Below, one piece after another: positions 33,154-43,376 of a stretch of DNA of 64,000 nucleotides. The number at the start of each line of letters is the position of its first letter. Within the stretch, counting starts at the first letter, position 1. The DNA comes from a halophilic archaeon SHRA6 (GTDB taxonomy: Archaea; Halobacteriota; Halobacteria; Halobacteriales; Haloferacaceae). The DNA lies in NCBI GenBank assembly GCA_005239175.1, contig ML241294.1:124001-188000 (forward strand). Reading direction: 5' to 3'. Under the pieces are notes generated by a model. That model was not told where the DNA came from and searched no databases. It saw nothing but the letters and a program-made list of their open reading frames with translations. The position numbers were made by a program, and so were the translations under genes.

Positions 33154-35232
33154 ATGAGCAACGACATTCGAAGTCTCGAAGATCTCAGCCAGGCGTACAG
33201 AGCGTCGGTTCCGGAAGATCTCCGGCAGGCCCACTCTTTCGAGTGGTACCTCTCGGAGCTCGCCCGCGATCCGAAGATCGCCCGCAACGCTCACCAGCGC
33301 GTCGCGGACATGTTTGACCACTACGGCACCGACTACGACGAAGATGCCGGCGTCGTGGAGTACCGCATGGCCGCCGAGGATCCGCTACACGACGGTGAAA
33401 ACGTCTTCTACGGCCGTGAGGTCCACGAGTCGATCCACGAGTTCGTCAACAAGGTCAAATCCGGCGCACGCGGACTTGGCCCAGAAAAGCGCATCAAGCT
33501 GCTGTTAGGACCGGTTGGCTCGGGCAAGTCACACTTTGATTGGCTCGTCCGCCGGTACTTCGAGGACTACACACGAAGCGAAGCCGGGCGGATGTACACC
33601 TTCCGGTGGACGAACCTCGGAGACGTGATCCGCGATCAGGATCCAAGCGATGACACCGTGCAATCGCCGATGAATCAGGATCCGATCGTCCTCCTGCCAC
33701 AGCAACAGCGTGACTCGGTGATCGAAGAGCTCAACGGCCGACTCGAGGCACCCTACACGATTAGAAACGAACAGCATCTCGATCCTGCCAGCGAGTTTTA
33801 CATGGACCGCCTGCTCGCACAGTACGACGACGACCTGCAGGCCGTCCTGGAAAACCACATCGAGATCGTTCGGCTCGTCGCCAGCGAGAACCGCCGTGAG
33901 TGCATCGAGACGTTCGAGCCCAAAGACAAGAAAAACCAGGACGAAACCGAACTCACCGGCGACGTGAACTACTCGAAGCTCGCGATCTACGGCGAGAGCG
34001 ACCCGCGGGCGTTCGACTACTCGGGGGCATTTTGTAACGCCAACAGGGGGATATTCTCCGGCGAAGAGCTGTTGAAACTCCAGCGAGAGTTCCTCTATGA
34101 CTTCTTACACGCCTCTCAGGAGGGGACAATCAAGCCGAAACAGAACCCCCGGATCGACATCGATCAGGTGATTGTCGGCCGGACGAACATGCCCGAGTAC
34201 CGCGAAAAGAAAGGCGACGAGAAGATGGAGGCGTTCAATGACCGGACCAAGCGGATCGACTACCCGTACGTCCTCGAGTACGAGCAAGAAGCCGAGATCT
34301 ACCGCAAGATGCTCCGGAACGCCGACGTCCCCGATATGAACATCGAACCGCACACCCTCGAGATGGCCGGGCTCTTCGGCGTGCTCACCCGGATCGTCGA
34401 ACCGTCGGACGACGCGGTCACGCTCGTCCAGAAGGCCAAAGCGTACAACGGCGAGATCGACGACACCGACGACATTGACGTCAAAAAGCTCCGTGAGGAC
34501 GGCGAGGCACGTGCGGACATTGCCGAAGGGATGGACGGTGTCTCCGCGCGCTTCATCGGCGACGAGATCGCCGAGGCGATCATGGATTCGACCCACCGCG
34601 GCCGATCGTATCTCTCGCCGCTGGCAGTGTTCAGACACTTCGAGGCGAACCTCGAAAACCACGGGTCGATCCCCGAAGAGAACATCGAGCGCTACGAGCG
34701 CTACCTCGAGTTCGTCCGCGAGGAGTACCGCGATCGGGCGATCGAGGACGTCCGCCACGCGCTGGCGTACGATCTCGACGAGATCCAGCGACAGGGAGAA
34801 AAATACATGGATCACGTCATGGCGTACATCGACGACGCAACTGTCGAAGACCGCCTGACCGGCCGCGAACAGGAACCAGACGAGACGTTCCTGCGATCGG
34901 TTGAGGAGAAACTCGACGTGCCGAGCGATCGCAAAGACGACTTCCGCCAGGAGGTCTCCAATTGGGTCTCCCGGCGCGCCCGCGAGGGGACGTCGTTCAA
35001 TCCACAGGACAACGATCGCCTCCGCCGCGCCTTAGAGCGGAAACTCTGGGAAGACAAAAAACACAACATCAACTTCTCTGCGCTGGTGTCGGCAGGTGAA
35101 CTCGGCGACGACGAGCGCAGCGCCTGGATCGATGCGCTCGAAGAGCGTGGGTACTCCACCGATGGCGCGAAGGAGGTGCTCGAGTTCGCCGGCGCGGAGG
35201 TGGCCAAAACCGAACTTGAAGCCGATGCGTGA
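33154..35232 (+). CDS. prkA: PrkA-type serine protein kinase, first paralogue
   Basis: A 692-aa AAA-related kinase. Walker A is GPVGSGKS at 119-126, and the N-terminal block DLSQAYRASVPEDLRQAHSFEWYLSEL and LLLGPVGSGKSHFDWLVRRYFEDY are the PrkA AAA domain. The C-terminal half (YPYVLEYEQEAEIYRKMLRN; HTLEMAGLFGVLTRI; YLEFVREEYRDRAIEDVRHAL) matches the PrkA C-terminal domain. Bacterial PrkA works with YeaH and YcgB/SpoVR in stress or sporulation. ATG 33154 is preferred; a longer reading from 33022 crosses the leader. First gene of a four-gene cluster. Confidence 0.93.
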   Translation: MSNDIRSLEDLSQAYRASVPEDLRQAHSFEWYLSELARDPKIARNAHQRVADMFDHYGTDYDEDAGVVEYRMAAEDPLHDGENVFYGREVHESIHEFVNKVKSGARGLGPEKRIKLLLGPVGSGKSHFDWLVRRYFEDYTRSEAGRMYTFRWTNLGDVIRDQDPSDDTVQSPMNQDPIVLLPQQQRDSVIEELNGRLEAPYTIRNEQHLDPASEFYMDRLLAQYDDDLQAVLENHIEIVRLVASENRRECIETFEPKDKKNQDETELTGDVNYSKLAIYGESDPRAFDYSGAFCNANRGIFSGEELLKLQREFLYDFLHASQEGTIKPKQNPRIDIDQVIVGRTNMPEYREKKGDEKMEAFNDRTKRIDYPYVLEYEQEAEIYRKMLRNADVPDMNIEPHTLEMAGLFGVLTRIVEPSDDAVTLVQKAKAYNGEIDDTDDIDVKKLREDGEARADIAEGMDGVSARFIGDEIAEAIMDSTHRGRSYLSPLAVFRHFEANLENHGSIPEENIERYERYLEFVREEYRDRAIEDVRHALAYDLDEIQRQGEKYMDHVMAYIDDATVEDRLTGREQEPDETFLRSVEEKLDVPSDRKDDFRQEVSNWVSRRAREGTSFNPQDNDRLRRALERKLWEDKKHNINFSALVSAGELGDDERSAWIDALEERGYSTDGAKEVLEFAGAEVAKTELEADA

Positions 35233-35244
35233 GGCGTTCGGTCC

Positions 35245-37512
35245 ATGAGTGAAAAGTTCATTCGCGCAGCCGACGAGGCGGTCCGCTCCGCCTACGAGGA
35301 GCCGATGTCGATCCCAGAGTACGTCGATGCCGCAATGGAATCACCCTCGATCGCCGCGCACGCGAGCAAGTACCTCCTCAACGCGATCGCGTCGATGGGA
35401 ACCAGAACCGTCATCGAGGAGGGCGAAGAGCGCGAGCGCTACCGCTTTTTCGATGACCCACACAACGACGGCGAACACGCAATCTTGGGCAACACGGCGG
35501 TGCTCAACGCGTTCGTCGATGACCTGCGAACGATCGCGGCCGATCGCGGGAAAGCCGAGAAGCTCCTGTGGTTCGACGGCCCAACCGCGACCGGGAAATC
35601 GGAGCTGAAACGCTGTCTGATCAACGGGCTCAGAGAGTACTCGAAGACCGAGGCAGGCCGACGCTACACGCTGGAGTGGAACATCTCCGGGACGGACGGC
35701 AACAGCCTGAGCTACGGGATCGAAGCGACCGACGACGACGAGTGGTATCGAAGTCCGGTGCAGACCCATCCACTCAGCGTGTTTCCCAGGTCGGTTCGTG
35801 AGTCGATCGTCGCCGACATCAACGACACGAGCGCTGATTCGGTGCCGATTCGGGTCGAATCCGAGCTTGATCCGTTCAGCCGCGAGGCGTATTCGTATCT
35901 CGAGGATCGCTACCGGAAGGAGGGCCGACGAGATCTGTTTTCGGCGATCACCGACGAGAATCACCTTCGGGTGACGAACTACGTGGTCGACACCGGCCGT
36001 GGAATCGGCGTCTTACACGCCGAAGACGACGGCTCGCCGAAAGAGCGGCTCGTCGGCTCGTGGATGCCCGGGATGCTTCGGGAACTCGACTCCCGTGGCC
36101 GAAAGAACCCACAGGCGTTCAGCTACGACGGGGTACTCTCGCAGGGCAACGGCCTGCTCACGATCGTCGAGGACGCGAGCCAGCACGCCGATCTCCTCCG
36201 AAAGCTGCTCAACGTCCCCGACGATCGGCGCGTCAAACTGGACAAGGGAATCGGGATGGACATCGACAGTCAGCTCATCATCATCTCGAATCCCGATCTC
36301 GACGTCGAGTTGGACCAGTTCTCCGATCGCAACGGCCACGACCCGCTAAAGGCGCTCAAGCGGCGGCTCGATCGACACGAGTTCCGCTATCTGACGAACC
36401 GTCGGCTGGAGGCTGAGCTCATCTACCGCGAATTGACCGGCGAAACGACTGTCTGGGGCCAACTGGACCCCGAGGAAGTCGATCGAAAGGTTCGCACCGC
36501 GATCGAAATCCCGGTTCGCGGACAGGACGGCGTCGTCCGGACGCGTGAGCTTGCGCCGCACACGATCAGTGCCGCGGCGATGTACAGCGTGGTGACGCGG
36601 CTGGACGCGGACTCGCTGCCGAGCGACCGAACACTCGTCGACAAGGCGATCGCCTTCGAACAGGGGTATCTCCAATCTGGCGACGAACGGATTTCCGTCG
36701 AGGAGCTCGATCTTTCGACGGCCGAAGACGGCCGCAACGGAATCCCGGTGACCTACACCCGCGACGTAATCGCTGATCTGTTGCACGCAGATACCGAGCG
36801 ATCGCATCCAGAACTCCCAGTCGAGGAGGTACTCCTTCCCTCGGACGTGTTGAACGCGATGGCTGAAGGGCTCTCGGCGGCGCCGGTCTTCTCGCGAGCG
36901 GAGGCAGCAGAGTACGAAAATCGCGTGTCCGTCGTGAAAGACCAGATCCTGACCGAGCAGGAAGCAGATGTCCTAGACGCGCTGTTGGCCGAAAAGCAGG
37001 TCGCCGAAGAGACAGTCACCGAGTACGTCGAACACGTCTTCGCGTGGGACAGCGGCGGAGAGATCGAAACCGTTCACGGAACGATCGATCCCGATCCGCT
37101 CGTCATGAAGCTCTTTGAGACCGAACACCTCGGGCGCTTCTCGGAGGACCACTACCGCGGGACGACGCCCTCCCCAGCGGTCGAGTCGTTCCGCCAGGAG
37201 AAGGTGATCACCGCGTTGAACCGCTACGCGTGGGAGAATCGCGACGAAGGATTCGCCGTTGAAGACATCGATCTGCGATCGATCCCCGTCATCAAAGCGG
37301 TGCTCGACACCCACGACTGGGATGACATCAAGCGGCTCTTCGAGGATTTCGATCCGCGACAGTGGGAAGATCCCCCAGAGGGAACCGAAACCGAGCGGCT
37401 GAAAGAAGCGACGATCGAGCGGCTCTGCGGAGAGGAATACGGCTACTCGCCGGCCTCCGCAGAGCTGACGACCCGCCGTGTGATGCGGGAGGTGCAACAC
37501 AGATGGGACTGA
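35245..37512 (+). CDS. prkA: PrkA-type serine protein kinase, second paralogue
   Basis: A 755-aa relative of the first PrkA. Walker A is GPTATGKS at 112-119. The same AAA scaffold is visible ([25 protein letters not shown]-like region; [31 protein letters not shown]), but the sequence is clearly diverged and has a longer helical C-terminus ([39 protein letters not shown]). It starts 12 bp after prkA1 and overlaps the DUF444 gene by 10 bases, so the two kinases are made together. A heteromer of two PrkAs is inferred, not shown. Confidence 0.92.
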   Translation: MSEKFIRAADEAVRSAYEEPMSIPEYVDAAMESPSIAAHASKYLLNAIASMGTRTVIEEGEERERYRFFDDPHNDGEHAILGNTAVLNAFVDDLRTIAADRGKAEKLLWFDGPTATGKSELKRCLINGLREYSKTEAGRRYTLEWNISGTDGNSLSYGIEATDDDEWYRSPVQTHPLSVFPRSVRESIVADINDTSADSVPIRVESELDPFSREAYSYLEDRYRKEGRRDLFSAITDENHLRVTNYVVDTGRGIGVLHAEDDGSPKERLVGSWMPGMLRELDSRGRKNPQAFSYDGVLSQGNGLLTIVEDASQHADLLRKLLNVPDDRRVKLDKGIGMDIDSQLIIISNPDLDVELDQFSDRNGHDPLKALKRRLDRHEFRYLTNRRLEAELIYRELTGETTVWGQLDPEEVDRKVRTAIEIPVRGQDGVVRTRELAPHTISAAAMYSVVTRLDADSLPSDRTLVDKAIAFEQGYLQSGDERISVEELDLSTAEDGRNGIPVTYTRDVIADLLHADTERSHPELPVEEVLLPSDVLNAMAEGLSAAPVFSRAEAAEYENRVSVVKDQILTEQEADVLDALLAEKQVAEETVTEYVEHVFAWDSGGEIETVHGTIDPDPLVMKLFETEHLGRFSEDHYRGTTPSPAVESFRQEKVITALNRYAWENRDEGFAVEDIDLRSIPVIKAVLDTHDWDDIKRLFEDFDPRQWEDPPEGTETERLKEATIERLCGEEYGYSPASAELTTRRVMREVQHRWD

Positions 37513-38819
37513 GAGAAGACCTCGAACGATTCAAAGACGTCGGCGAAACGCGCAGACAGGACCTCTCGGAGTTCATCAGCTACGGCGATCTCGGCGGGTC
37601 GAACCCCGATCGCGTCCAGATTCCGATCAAGATCGTCGATCTCCCGGAGTTCGCCTACGACAAGCGATCGATGGGCGGCGTCGGCCAGGGACAGGGCGGG
37701 AAACCAGAACCGGGCCAGCCGGTGGGACCGCCCGAGCCCGGCGACGGCGACGAAGACGGCGAGCCGGGCGAGGAGGGTGCCGACCACGAGTACTACGAGA
37801 TGGATCCCGAGGAGTTCGCCGAGGCGCTCGACGACGAACTCGGATTGGATCTCGAACCGAAAGGCAAGCGAGTGATCGAGGAGATCGAAGGCGACTTCAC
37901 CGACATCACCCGGACCGGGCCGCGCGGCACCCTCGATTTCGAGACGCTGTTCAAACGCGGGCTCAAGCGCAAGCTCGCGATGGACTTCGACGAGGACTAC
38001 GTCCGCGAGGGGCTCAAAGTCGACGGGGCCACACCCCGAGATGTGTACGAGTGGGCCCGATCGCAGAACATCCCGGTGTCGATGTCGTGGATCGAAACGG
38101 CCGCCCAAGAGATTCCTGCCGACGAACTTGGGACGTGGGAGAGCTTCGAAGCCGTCGAAGCCAACCTCGATCGCGAGCCGACAATCCGCCGGCTTCGCCG
38201 AGAAGGACTAAAAGAGATTCCGTTCAGACGCCAAGATGAGCGGTTCCGCTACCCAGAAATCATCGAGAAAAAACAAAAGAACGTTGTCGTGGTCAACATT
38301 CGCGACGTGTCGGGGTCGATGCGTGAGACGAAACGTGAACTCGTCGAGCGGACGCTGACGCCGCTGGATTGGTACCTCACCGGCAAGTACGACAACGCGG
38401 AGTTCCACTACATCGCCCACGACGCCGAGGCGTGGGAGGTTGAGCGATCGGAGTTCTTCGGCATCCGATCTGGCGGCGGGACCCGAATCTCCTCGGCGTA
38501 CGAACTTGCCGCCGAGATCCTTGAGTCGTACCCGTTCAACGAGTGGAATCGCTACGTCTTCGCCGCCGGGGACTCAGAGAACTCCTCGAACGACACGACG
38601 GACGCGGTGATCCCGCTCATGGAGGAGATCGACGCGAACCTCCACGCGTACGTCGAAACCCAACCCGGCGGCGCGGCGATCAACGCCACGCATGCCGAGG
38701 AACTCGAACGGCACTTCGGCGGCGGCGACAACGTCGCCGTAACTCGGGTGAGCGACCCAGAGGACGTGATGGACGCGATTTACAGTATTCTCAGCACGGA
38801 GGCATCCGACGATGAGTGA
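37503..38819 (+). CDS. DUF444 (YeaH) family von Willebrand-like protein
   Basis: A 438-aa protein. The C-terminal half is a VWA-like domain with a MIDAS variant DVSGSM at about 268-273 in [13 protein letters not shown]. The N-terminal third includes a glycine/proline/acidic linker (about 58-95) and a DUF444 segment. YeaH partners PrkA in bacteria. The ATG at 37503 overlaps the end of prkA2. A 16-codon reading frame follows that couples it to spoVR. Confidence 0.92.
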   Translation: MGLREDLERFKDVGETRRQDLSEFISYGDLGGSNPDRVQIPIKIVDLPEFAYDKRSMGGVGQGQGGKPEPGQPVGPPEPGDGDEDGEPGEEGADHEYYEMDPEEFAEALDDELGLDLEPKGKRVIEEIEGDFTDITRTGPRGTLDFETLFKRGLKRKLAMDFDEDYVREGLKVDGATPRDVYEWARSQNIPVSMSWIETAAQEIPADELGTWESFEAVEANLDREPTIRRLRREGLKEIPFRRQDERFRYPEIIEKKQKNVVVVNIRDVSGSMRETKRELVERTLTPLDWYLTGKYDNAEFHYIAHDAEAWEVERSEFFGIRSGGGTRISSAYELAAEILESYPFNEWNRYVFAAGDSENSSNDTTDAVIPLMEEIDANLHAYVETQPGGAAINATHAEELERHFGGGDNVAVTRVSDPEDVMDAIYSILSTEASDDE

Positions 38820-38862
38820 CCTACAGCGTACCCGACAAAACAGACAGTTGAGGCCAGCATGA
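38812..38862 (+). CDS. Possible 16-codon coupling peptide between DUF444 and spoVR
   Basis: ATG 38812 lies inside the DUF444 stop region and its TGA (38860-38862) overlaps the spoVR start as ATGA. The product would be [16 protein letters not shown]. It may serve only to carry ribosomes across the 39-base gap. Not a confident gene. Confidence 0.3.
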   Translation: MSDLQRTRQNRQLRPA

Positions 38863-40865
38863 AAGACGAACGACAGCTCGCACGAAAGACTGCGACGGCG
38901 CTCGAAGAGCCCGTCGATCGGGCCAGAGAGCTTGCGATCCGTCTCGGACTCGATCCGTATCCGGTGAACTACTGGATCGTCGATCACGACGAGATGAACG
39001 AGCTGATCGCCTACGGCGGCTTCCAGCGGCGATATCCGCACTGGCGCTGGGGGATGGCCTACGATCGCCAACAAAAACAGGACCAGTTCGGGATGGGCAA
39101 AGCCTTCGAAATCGTCAACAACGACAACCCTTCCCACGCGTTCTTACAGGAGTCGAATTCGATGGCCGATCAGAAGGCCGTCATCACCCATGTCGAAGCG
39201 CACGCAGACTTCTTTGCGAACAACGCGTGGTTCGGCCTCTACAGCGATCGTGGCGAGGTCGGCGAGCCGGACGCTGCGGCGATGTTAGAGCGTCACGCGG
39301 GGGCGATTGACGACTACATGAACGACCCCGAGATCGATCGCACTGAGGTCGAGCGGATCATCGACGCGGTGTTGTGCTTAGAGGATACGATCGACCAGCA
39401 CCGAACGTTGACCGACGAGCGAGGTGACGACGATCGTGATCTCGACGATATCGCCGACAGGCTCGATGATCTCGGGCTCTCGGAGGACGTCCGCCAACAC
39501 GTGTTCACCGATGAGTGGCTCGATTCCCGTGAGGATGGACTGGAGGATCCATCCCTCGAGAATCCAGAGCTCGATCTGTTGGCGTATCTGCGCGATCACG
39601 GGATGGCGTACGACGACGATCGAGACAAGGCCGTCGAGCGTGAGTCATGGGCGACAGATGTGGTCGATCGACTTCGCGAGGAGGCGTACTACTTCGCCGC
39701 TCAGAAGATGACGAAGGTGATGAACGAGGGATGGGCCGCCTACTGGGAGTCGCTCATGATGGGCGACGAGCGTTTCGCCGGCGACGACGAATTCCTCACG
39801 TACGCGGACCACCAGGCGCGGGTGCTCGGCTCGCCAGGACTGAATCCCTACAAGCTCGGCAAACAGCTGTGGGAACACGTCGAAAACACCGCCAACCGCG
39901 CGGAGGTTGTCGATCGGCTCCTCCGGATCGAGGGAGTGACGTGGCGAAACTTCCACGACGCGATCGACTTTGAGGCCGTTGAGGCCGCGCTCGAACCCGA
40001 TCCGCTCGTCGCCGGACTCACTGCCAACGATCTCGACGAGTTGACCGCCCGCGTCGAGGCGGGTGACGAGCGCTTCGATCCCGAGGGGGTCGCCGCCGCT
40101 CAGGCGGGCGAGGTCGATCTCGATCGGTACCCGTGGTTCGCACTGACCTACGAGGGGCTGGCCGAGCGACACTACTCGCTCGCAAAGCGCCAATACCGCC
40201 GATTTGTCGAGTCGATCAGCCGTGAAGCGCTCGAACGGCGCGCTCGCTACATGTTCGACGACGATCGGTACGCCTCGATCGAAGCGGCGCTCGAAGACAT
40301 CCCCTACACCGCCGGCTGGGAGACCATGCGCGACGTTCGAGAAAGCCACAACGACATCACGTTCATCGACTCGTTCTTGACGCCCGAGTTTGTCGACTCG
40401 AACAACTACTTCACGTACGAGTACTCCCAGGCAGCCGGCGAGTACCGCGTTGCGAGCGTCGACGCTGCGGACGTCAAAAAGAAGCTCCTGTTGCAGTTCA
40501 CCAACTTCGGCAAGCCGACGATCGCCGTCTACGACGGCAACTTCGACAACCGCGGGGAGTTGCTGCTCGGCCACCAGTACAACGGCGTCGCCCTGGACGA
40601 GGGACAGGCGAAAGCCGTCCTCGAACGGGTATTCGAGCTGTGGGGTCGACCGGTGAATCTGATGACGGTCCGCGTCGAGTACGACGATCACGAACTCGAG
40701 GTGGCTCGACGCCGCAGGCAGGAGCCGGAAGGAACCGAGGTTGGCGTCCGCCTCCGCTACGACGGCGAGTCGGTGACCGAACACGACCTGCCGCCGGGGC
40801 TGACCGAGGCGATCGAAGCGACTGACGTCGATTACGACACGAAACCGGACGACTGGCTGGCCTGA
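38859..40865 (+). CDS. SpoVR (YcgB) family protein
   Basis: A 668-aa helical protein with the SpoVR signatures YPVNYWIVDHDEMNELIAYGGFQRRYPHWRWGMAYDRQQKQDQFGMGKAFEIV near the N-terminus, FFANNAWF, the KMTKVMNEGWAAYWESLMM block, and LNPYKLGKQLWEHVE later. Named for Bacillus spore cortex, but widespread in non-spore-formers next to PrkA and YeaH. Last gene of the cluster. Biochemical function unknown. Confidence 0.95.
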   Translation: MKDERQLARKTATALEEPVDRARELAIRLGLDPYPVNYWIVDHDEMNELIAYGGFQRRYPHWRWGMAYDRQQKQDQFGMGKAFEIVNNDNPSHAFLQESNSMADQKAVITHVEAHADFFANNAWFGLYSDRGEVGEPDAAAMLERHAGAIDDYMNDPEIDRTEVERIIDAVLCLEDTIDQHRTLTDERGDDDRDLDDIADRLDDLGLSEDVRQHVFTDEWLDSREDGLEDPSLENPELDLLAYLRDHGMAYDDDRDKAVERESWATDVVDRLREEAYYFAAQKMTKVMNEGWAAYWESLMMGDERFAGDDEFLTYADHQARVLGSPGLNPYKLGKQLWEHVENTANRAEVVDRLLRIEGVTWRNFHDAIDFEAVEAALEPDPLVAGLTANDLDELTARVEAGDERFDPEGVAAAQAGEVDLDRYPWFALTYEGLAERHYSLAKRQYRRFVESISREALERRARYMFDDDRYASIEAALEDIPYTAGWETMRDVRESHNDITFIDSFLTPEFVDSNNYFTYEYSQAAGEYRVASVDAADVKKKLLLQFTNFGKPTIAVYDGNFDNRGELLLGHQYNGVALDEGQAKAVLERVFELWGRPVNLMTVRVEYDDHELEVARRRRQEPEGTEVGVRLRYDGESVTEHDLPPGLTEAIEATDVDYDTKPDDWLA

Positions 40866-40926
40866 TCGTCCCCGCACCCCGTTACGGCCGGGAACGTTCA
40901 AGCCACCCGGCGACGAATCGCAGTCG

Positions 40927-41853
40927 ATGTTGCGAGAATCGGCGATCGGGCTCGTTTTTGATCGCCACACCCTTCGACGACTTCGGTATAGCTTCGGCCG
41001 ATCACCGAAGTCCTTCGCGGTTGAGACGGACCCAGATCCGGAGACGGTCGCGATCGTGGCGGAGCCGTTCGATGATGTCGAGGATGTCCAAGACCGGCTC
41101 GGCCGGCTCGAATCGCACCTACTCGATCGCGACGATCGCAGAGCCGTCTTTCTCACCGTCTACACGGAGATGACCGCCGAGACGACTGCTGCGATCGACG
41201 CCGGTGAGTTCAACGATCCTGTGTGGATGCGACGATATCTCGTTTGCTTCGCAGAGTACTACAGACGGGCGTTTCTCGCGTTCGAACGTGGGTCGATGGC
41301 CACGGTTCCGGACCCGTGGCTCGTCGCCTTCGGCACGGCACATCGAGGAGATGCACTGATTCTGCAAGACGCGTTCCTCGGAATCAACGCTCACATCCTC
41401 TACGACCTCGCGTTGACAGTTTCAGATGTCGGAACGCGTCCCGACCGAGGCCGAAAGTATGCCGATCACCGCCGTATCGACGGGGTGTTGGCCCGCCTCG
41501 TGGCCGTTCAACGCGAGTTACTCGCCGATACGTATGCGCCCGGCCTCTCTCGGATCGGGACCGAACTCGGGGGGCGAGACGAGCGCTGGTCGGCCGAGGC
41601 GTTAGAACGCGCCCGCGAGTTTGCCTGGCGGACAGCGATCGTGAGAACTGATTGGTCGTCGCCGTTACTCGATGCCGGCGTCGAGCGACTACTATCTCGG
41701 ACCGGAACTGGCGGCGCGTATTCGCTGCTCACGCCGCTTTCGAGCCCGGAGGCAATGGCTGCACTCCGGCGCATCGAAGCCGACGAGTTCGAACTCAGTA
41801 GCTATGCGATCGACTTCCACAATCAGGTACGAGCCAGCAGTACGCGGCGCTGA
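40927..41853 (+). CDS. DUF5995 family protein
   Basis: A 308-aa helical protein. The DUF5995 core is visible: RRAVFLTVYTEMTAETTAAIDAG, RYLVCFAEYYRRAFLAFE, VAFGTAHRGDALILQDAFLGINAHILYDLAL and YADHRRIDGVLARLVAVQRELL. The pattern of His and Asp in the central helices suggests a metal site, but no function is known. It starts 61 bp after spoVR and may share its transcript. Confidence 0.88.
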   Translation: MLRESAIGLVFDRHTLRRLRYSFGRSPKSFAVETDPDPETVAIVAEPFDDVEDVQDRLGRLESHLLDRDDRRAVFLTVYTEMTAETTAAIDAGEFNDPVWMRRYLVCFAEYYRRAFLAFERGSMATVPDPWLVAFGTAHRGDALILQDAFLGINAHILYDLALTVSDVGTRPDRGRKYADHRRIDGVLARLVAVQRELLADTYAPGLSRIGTELGGRDERWSAEALERAREFAWRTAIVRTDWSSPLLDAGVERLLSRTGTGGAYSLLTPLSSPEAMAALRRIEADEFELSSYAIDFHNQVRASSTRR

Positions 41854-41883
41854 GGACACGCAAATCCAGGCAGTCCGGACACA

Positions 41884-41893
41884 AGTTTATACC
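41884..41893 (+). promoter_or_regulatory. TATA box of the membrane histidine kinase
   Basis: AGTTTATACC is 25-34 nt upstream of ATG 41918. Confidence 0.55.
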
Positions 41894-41917
41894 AGAGAGG
41901 GACGAGGGGGTAGACGG

Positions 41918-42868
41918 ATGGCCCTCCCAGAACCGATACGGTCGCTGTCCCCGCTTCGAATAGCGATCGCGTATCTCGTGTTCGGGATGATCTGGATTCC
42001 GGTAACAGATGCTGCACTCGCAGCGCTGACGGGATCGGCGTACGCTCCGGCGCCGGGGGCACTTCTCAAAGGATGGGTGTTCGTGTTGTTTTCGGCACTG
42101 CTGATATACCTGCTCTCGACAGCTCATCGGAGGCAGATCCAATCGACGCAGGCTCGACTCAACGCATCGAATCAGCAGCTTCAGGTATTACAGCGGGTGT
42201 TCAGACACACGCTGAACGTGATTGAGGGCCACGCTCGCGAACTCCACGAACGCACCGGTAACGGACAGACGAAGAGACGATCGGCGATCATTCACACCCA
42301 GTCTGAGAGCCTTGTGTCGATCTGTGAGAAGCTGAAACTCATCGAGGATGTCGATCCGAGCGCGGATGGTGATTCGACAGATCTCGTTTCAATCGTTGAA
42401 GCGAACGTGGCGCGGGTTCGGCACACCCATCCGGAGATTGAGATCGAAACCTCGCTTCCGGAGTCCGCATGGATCGTCGGCGACGAAGTCATCCATCGGG
42501 CTGTCAGAGAGGTACTTGATAACGCGATTGAACACGGCGAGGCAGCCGCAAACGGAATGACAGTCAAAATCGAGCCGTCGTCGATCGGATTTCAGGTCAT
42601 CGTCGCAGACAGCGGTCCAGGGGTCCCTGTCGAGGAGATCGAACCGATCTTGGCAGGCGAAGAGACCGCACTCACGCACGCGAGCAGCATTGGGTTGTGG
42701 CTCGTCAAGTGGATCTGTGAGCGTCACGGTGGGTCGCTATCGTTCGGTGACGCCGAAGAAGGGACCGTGACCATACTGGAGTTTCCGACCGATGCGGAGT
42801 CACGAGTTGTTGGGCTGACACAGCAAGTATCTGCGGAGGCCACCGTTCCGAGGCTCCTCGAGGATTGA
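41918..42868 (+). CDS. Membrane histidine kinase
   Basis: A 316-aa sensor kinase. Two N-terminal transmembrane helices (about 14-35 and 48-70), then a DHp helix with the phosphorylatable His in VFRHTLNVIEGHARELHE, and a HATPase domain: N-box REVLDNAIEHGEAAANG, G1 VADSGPGVP, and G2 SSIGLWLVKWICERHGGSL. The ATPase N-box lacks the insertion seen in the other two kinases. No cognate response regulator is next to it. The last codons lie inside a 22-bp tandem repeat. Confidence 0.85.
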   Translation: MALPEPIRSLSPLRIAIAYLVFGMIWIPVTDAALAALTGSAYAPAPGALLKGWVFVLFSALLIYLLSTAHRRQIQSTQARLNASNQQLQVLQRVFRHTLNVIEGHARELHERTGNGQTKRRSAIIHTQSESLVSICEKLKLIEDVDPSADGDSTDLVSIVEANVARVRHTHPEIEIETSLPESAWIVGDEVIHRAVREVLDNAIEHGEAAANGMTVKIEPSSIGFQVIVADSGPGVPVEEIEPILAGEETALTHASSIGLWLVKWICERHGGSLSFGDAEEGTVTILEFPTDAESRVVGLTQQVSAEATVPRLLED

Positions 42869-42924
42869 GTTTCGGCTCGGCGAGGACTGAGTTCCGGCTC
42901 GACGAGGACTGAGTTCCGGCTCGG
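42859..42924. repeat. 22-bp tandem repeat over the kinase stop codon
   Basis: Three head-to-tail units (42859, 42881, 42903), each CGAGGAyTGAGTTyCGGC + TCGr. The kinase stop codon TGA is in the first unit. Confidence 0.88.
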
Positions 42925-42969
42925 TGACACGCACAACGCAAGGCGACAGTGCTGTCGCTCGTAGGTCAG

Positions 42970-42990
42970 GTCCACAAAAAATACGGATTT
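42970..42990 (-). terminator. Terminator of the L1-L10-L12 operon
   Basis: Minus strand reads GTATTTTTTGTGG: a six-T run 40 bases downstream of the L12 stop codon. Confidence 0.65.
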
Positions 42991-43022
42991 ACCGGGCGTC
43001 GATCGCTGCGATCGTCGCCGAG

Positions 43023-43352
43023 TTAGCCGAAGAGCGAGCCGAGGCCCTCGCCGCTGGCCTCTTCGTCTTCTTCGTCTTCTTCCTCTTCGGCGGCGTCGGC
43101 CTCCTCGGCCTCATCGTCGCCGTCGTCTTCGGCAGCATCAGCGTCGCCCGCGGGGGCAGAGCCGGCGGCAGGCACTGCGGCGGCCGTCTCGATCGCCTCT
43201 TCGATGTCAACGTCCTCCAGCGCGGCGACGAGCGCCTTGACGCGGGATTCCTCGACATCGACACCGGCGGCTTCGAGCACCGCGGTGATGTTGTCTTCGT
43301 TGATCTCTTCGCCCGTCTCGTTCAGGATAAGTGCTGCGTATACGTATTCCAT
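43023..43352 (-). CDS. rpl12: 50S ribosomal protein L12 (P1-type stalk protein)
   Basis: A 109-aa archaeal stalk protein. N-terminal dimerisation domain [54 protein letters not shown], an Ala-rich acidic hinge with a Glu/Asp run, and the factor-binding C-terminal GLGSLFG. Several dimers bind L10. Third gene of L1-L10-L12. Confidence 0.97.
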   Translation of the reverse strand: MEYVYAALILNETGEEINEDNITAVLEAAGVDVEESRVKALVAALEDVDIEEAIETAAAVPAAGSAPAGDADAAEDDGDDEAEEADAAEEEEDEEDEEASGEGLGSLFG

Positions 43353-43376
43353 TGTTGTGTCTCCAAATTGTAGTCG

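Noticed and set aside
39645-41156. 503-aa minus-strand frame
   Set aside because: It is fully antisense to spoVR and DUF5995, both with clear family motifs; high GC leaves the opposite strand open.
42858-43020. A gene between the membrane kinase and rpl12
   Set aside because: The space is filled by the 22-bp repeats and the operon terminator; frames are short and shared with the repeats.
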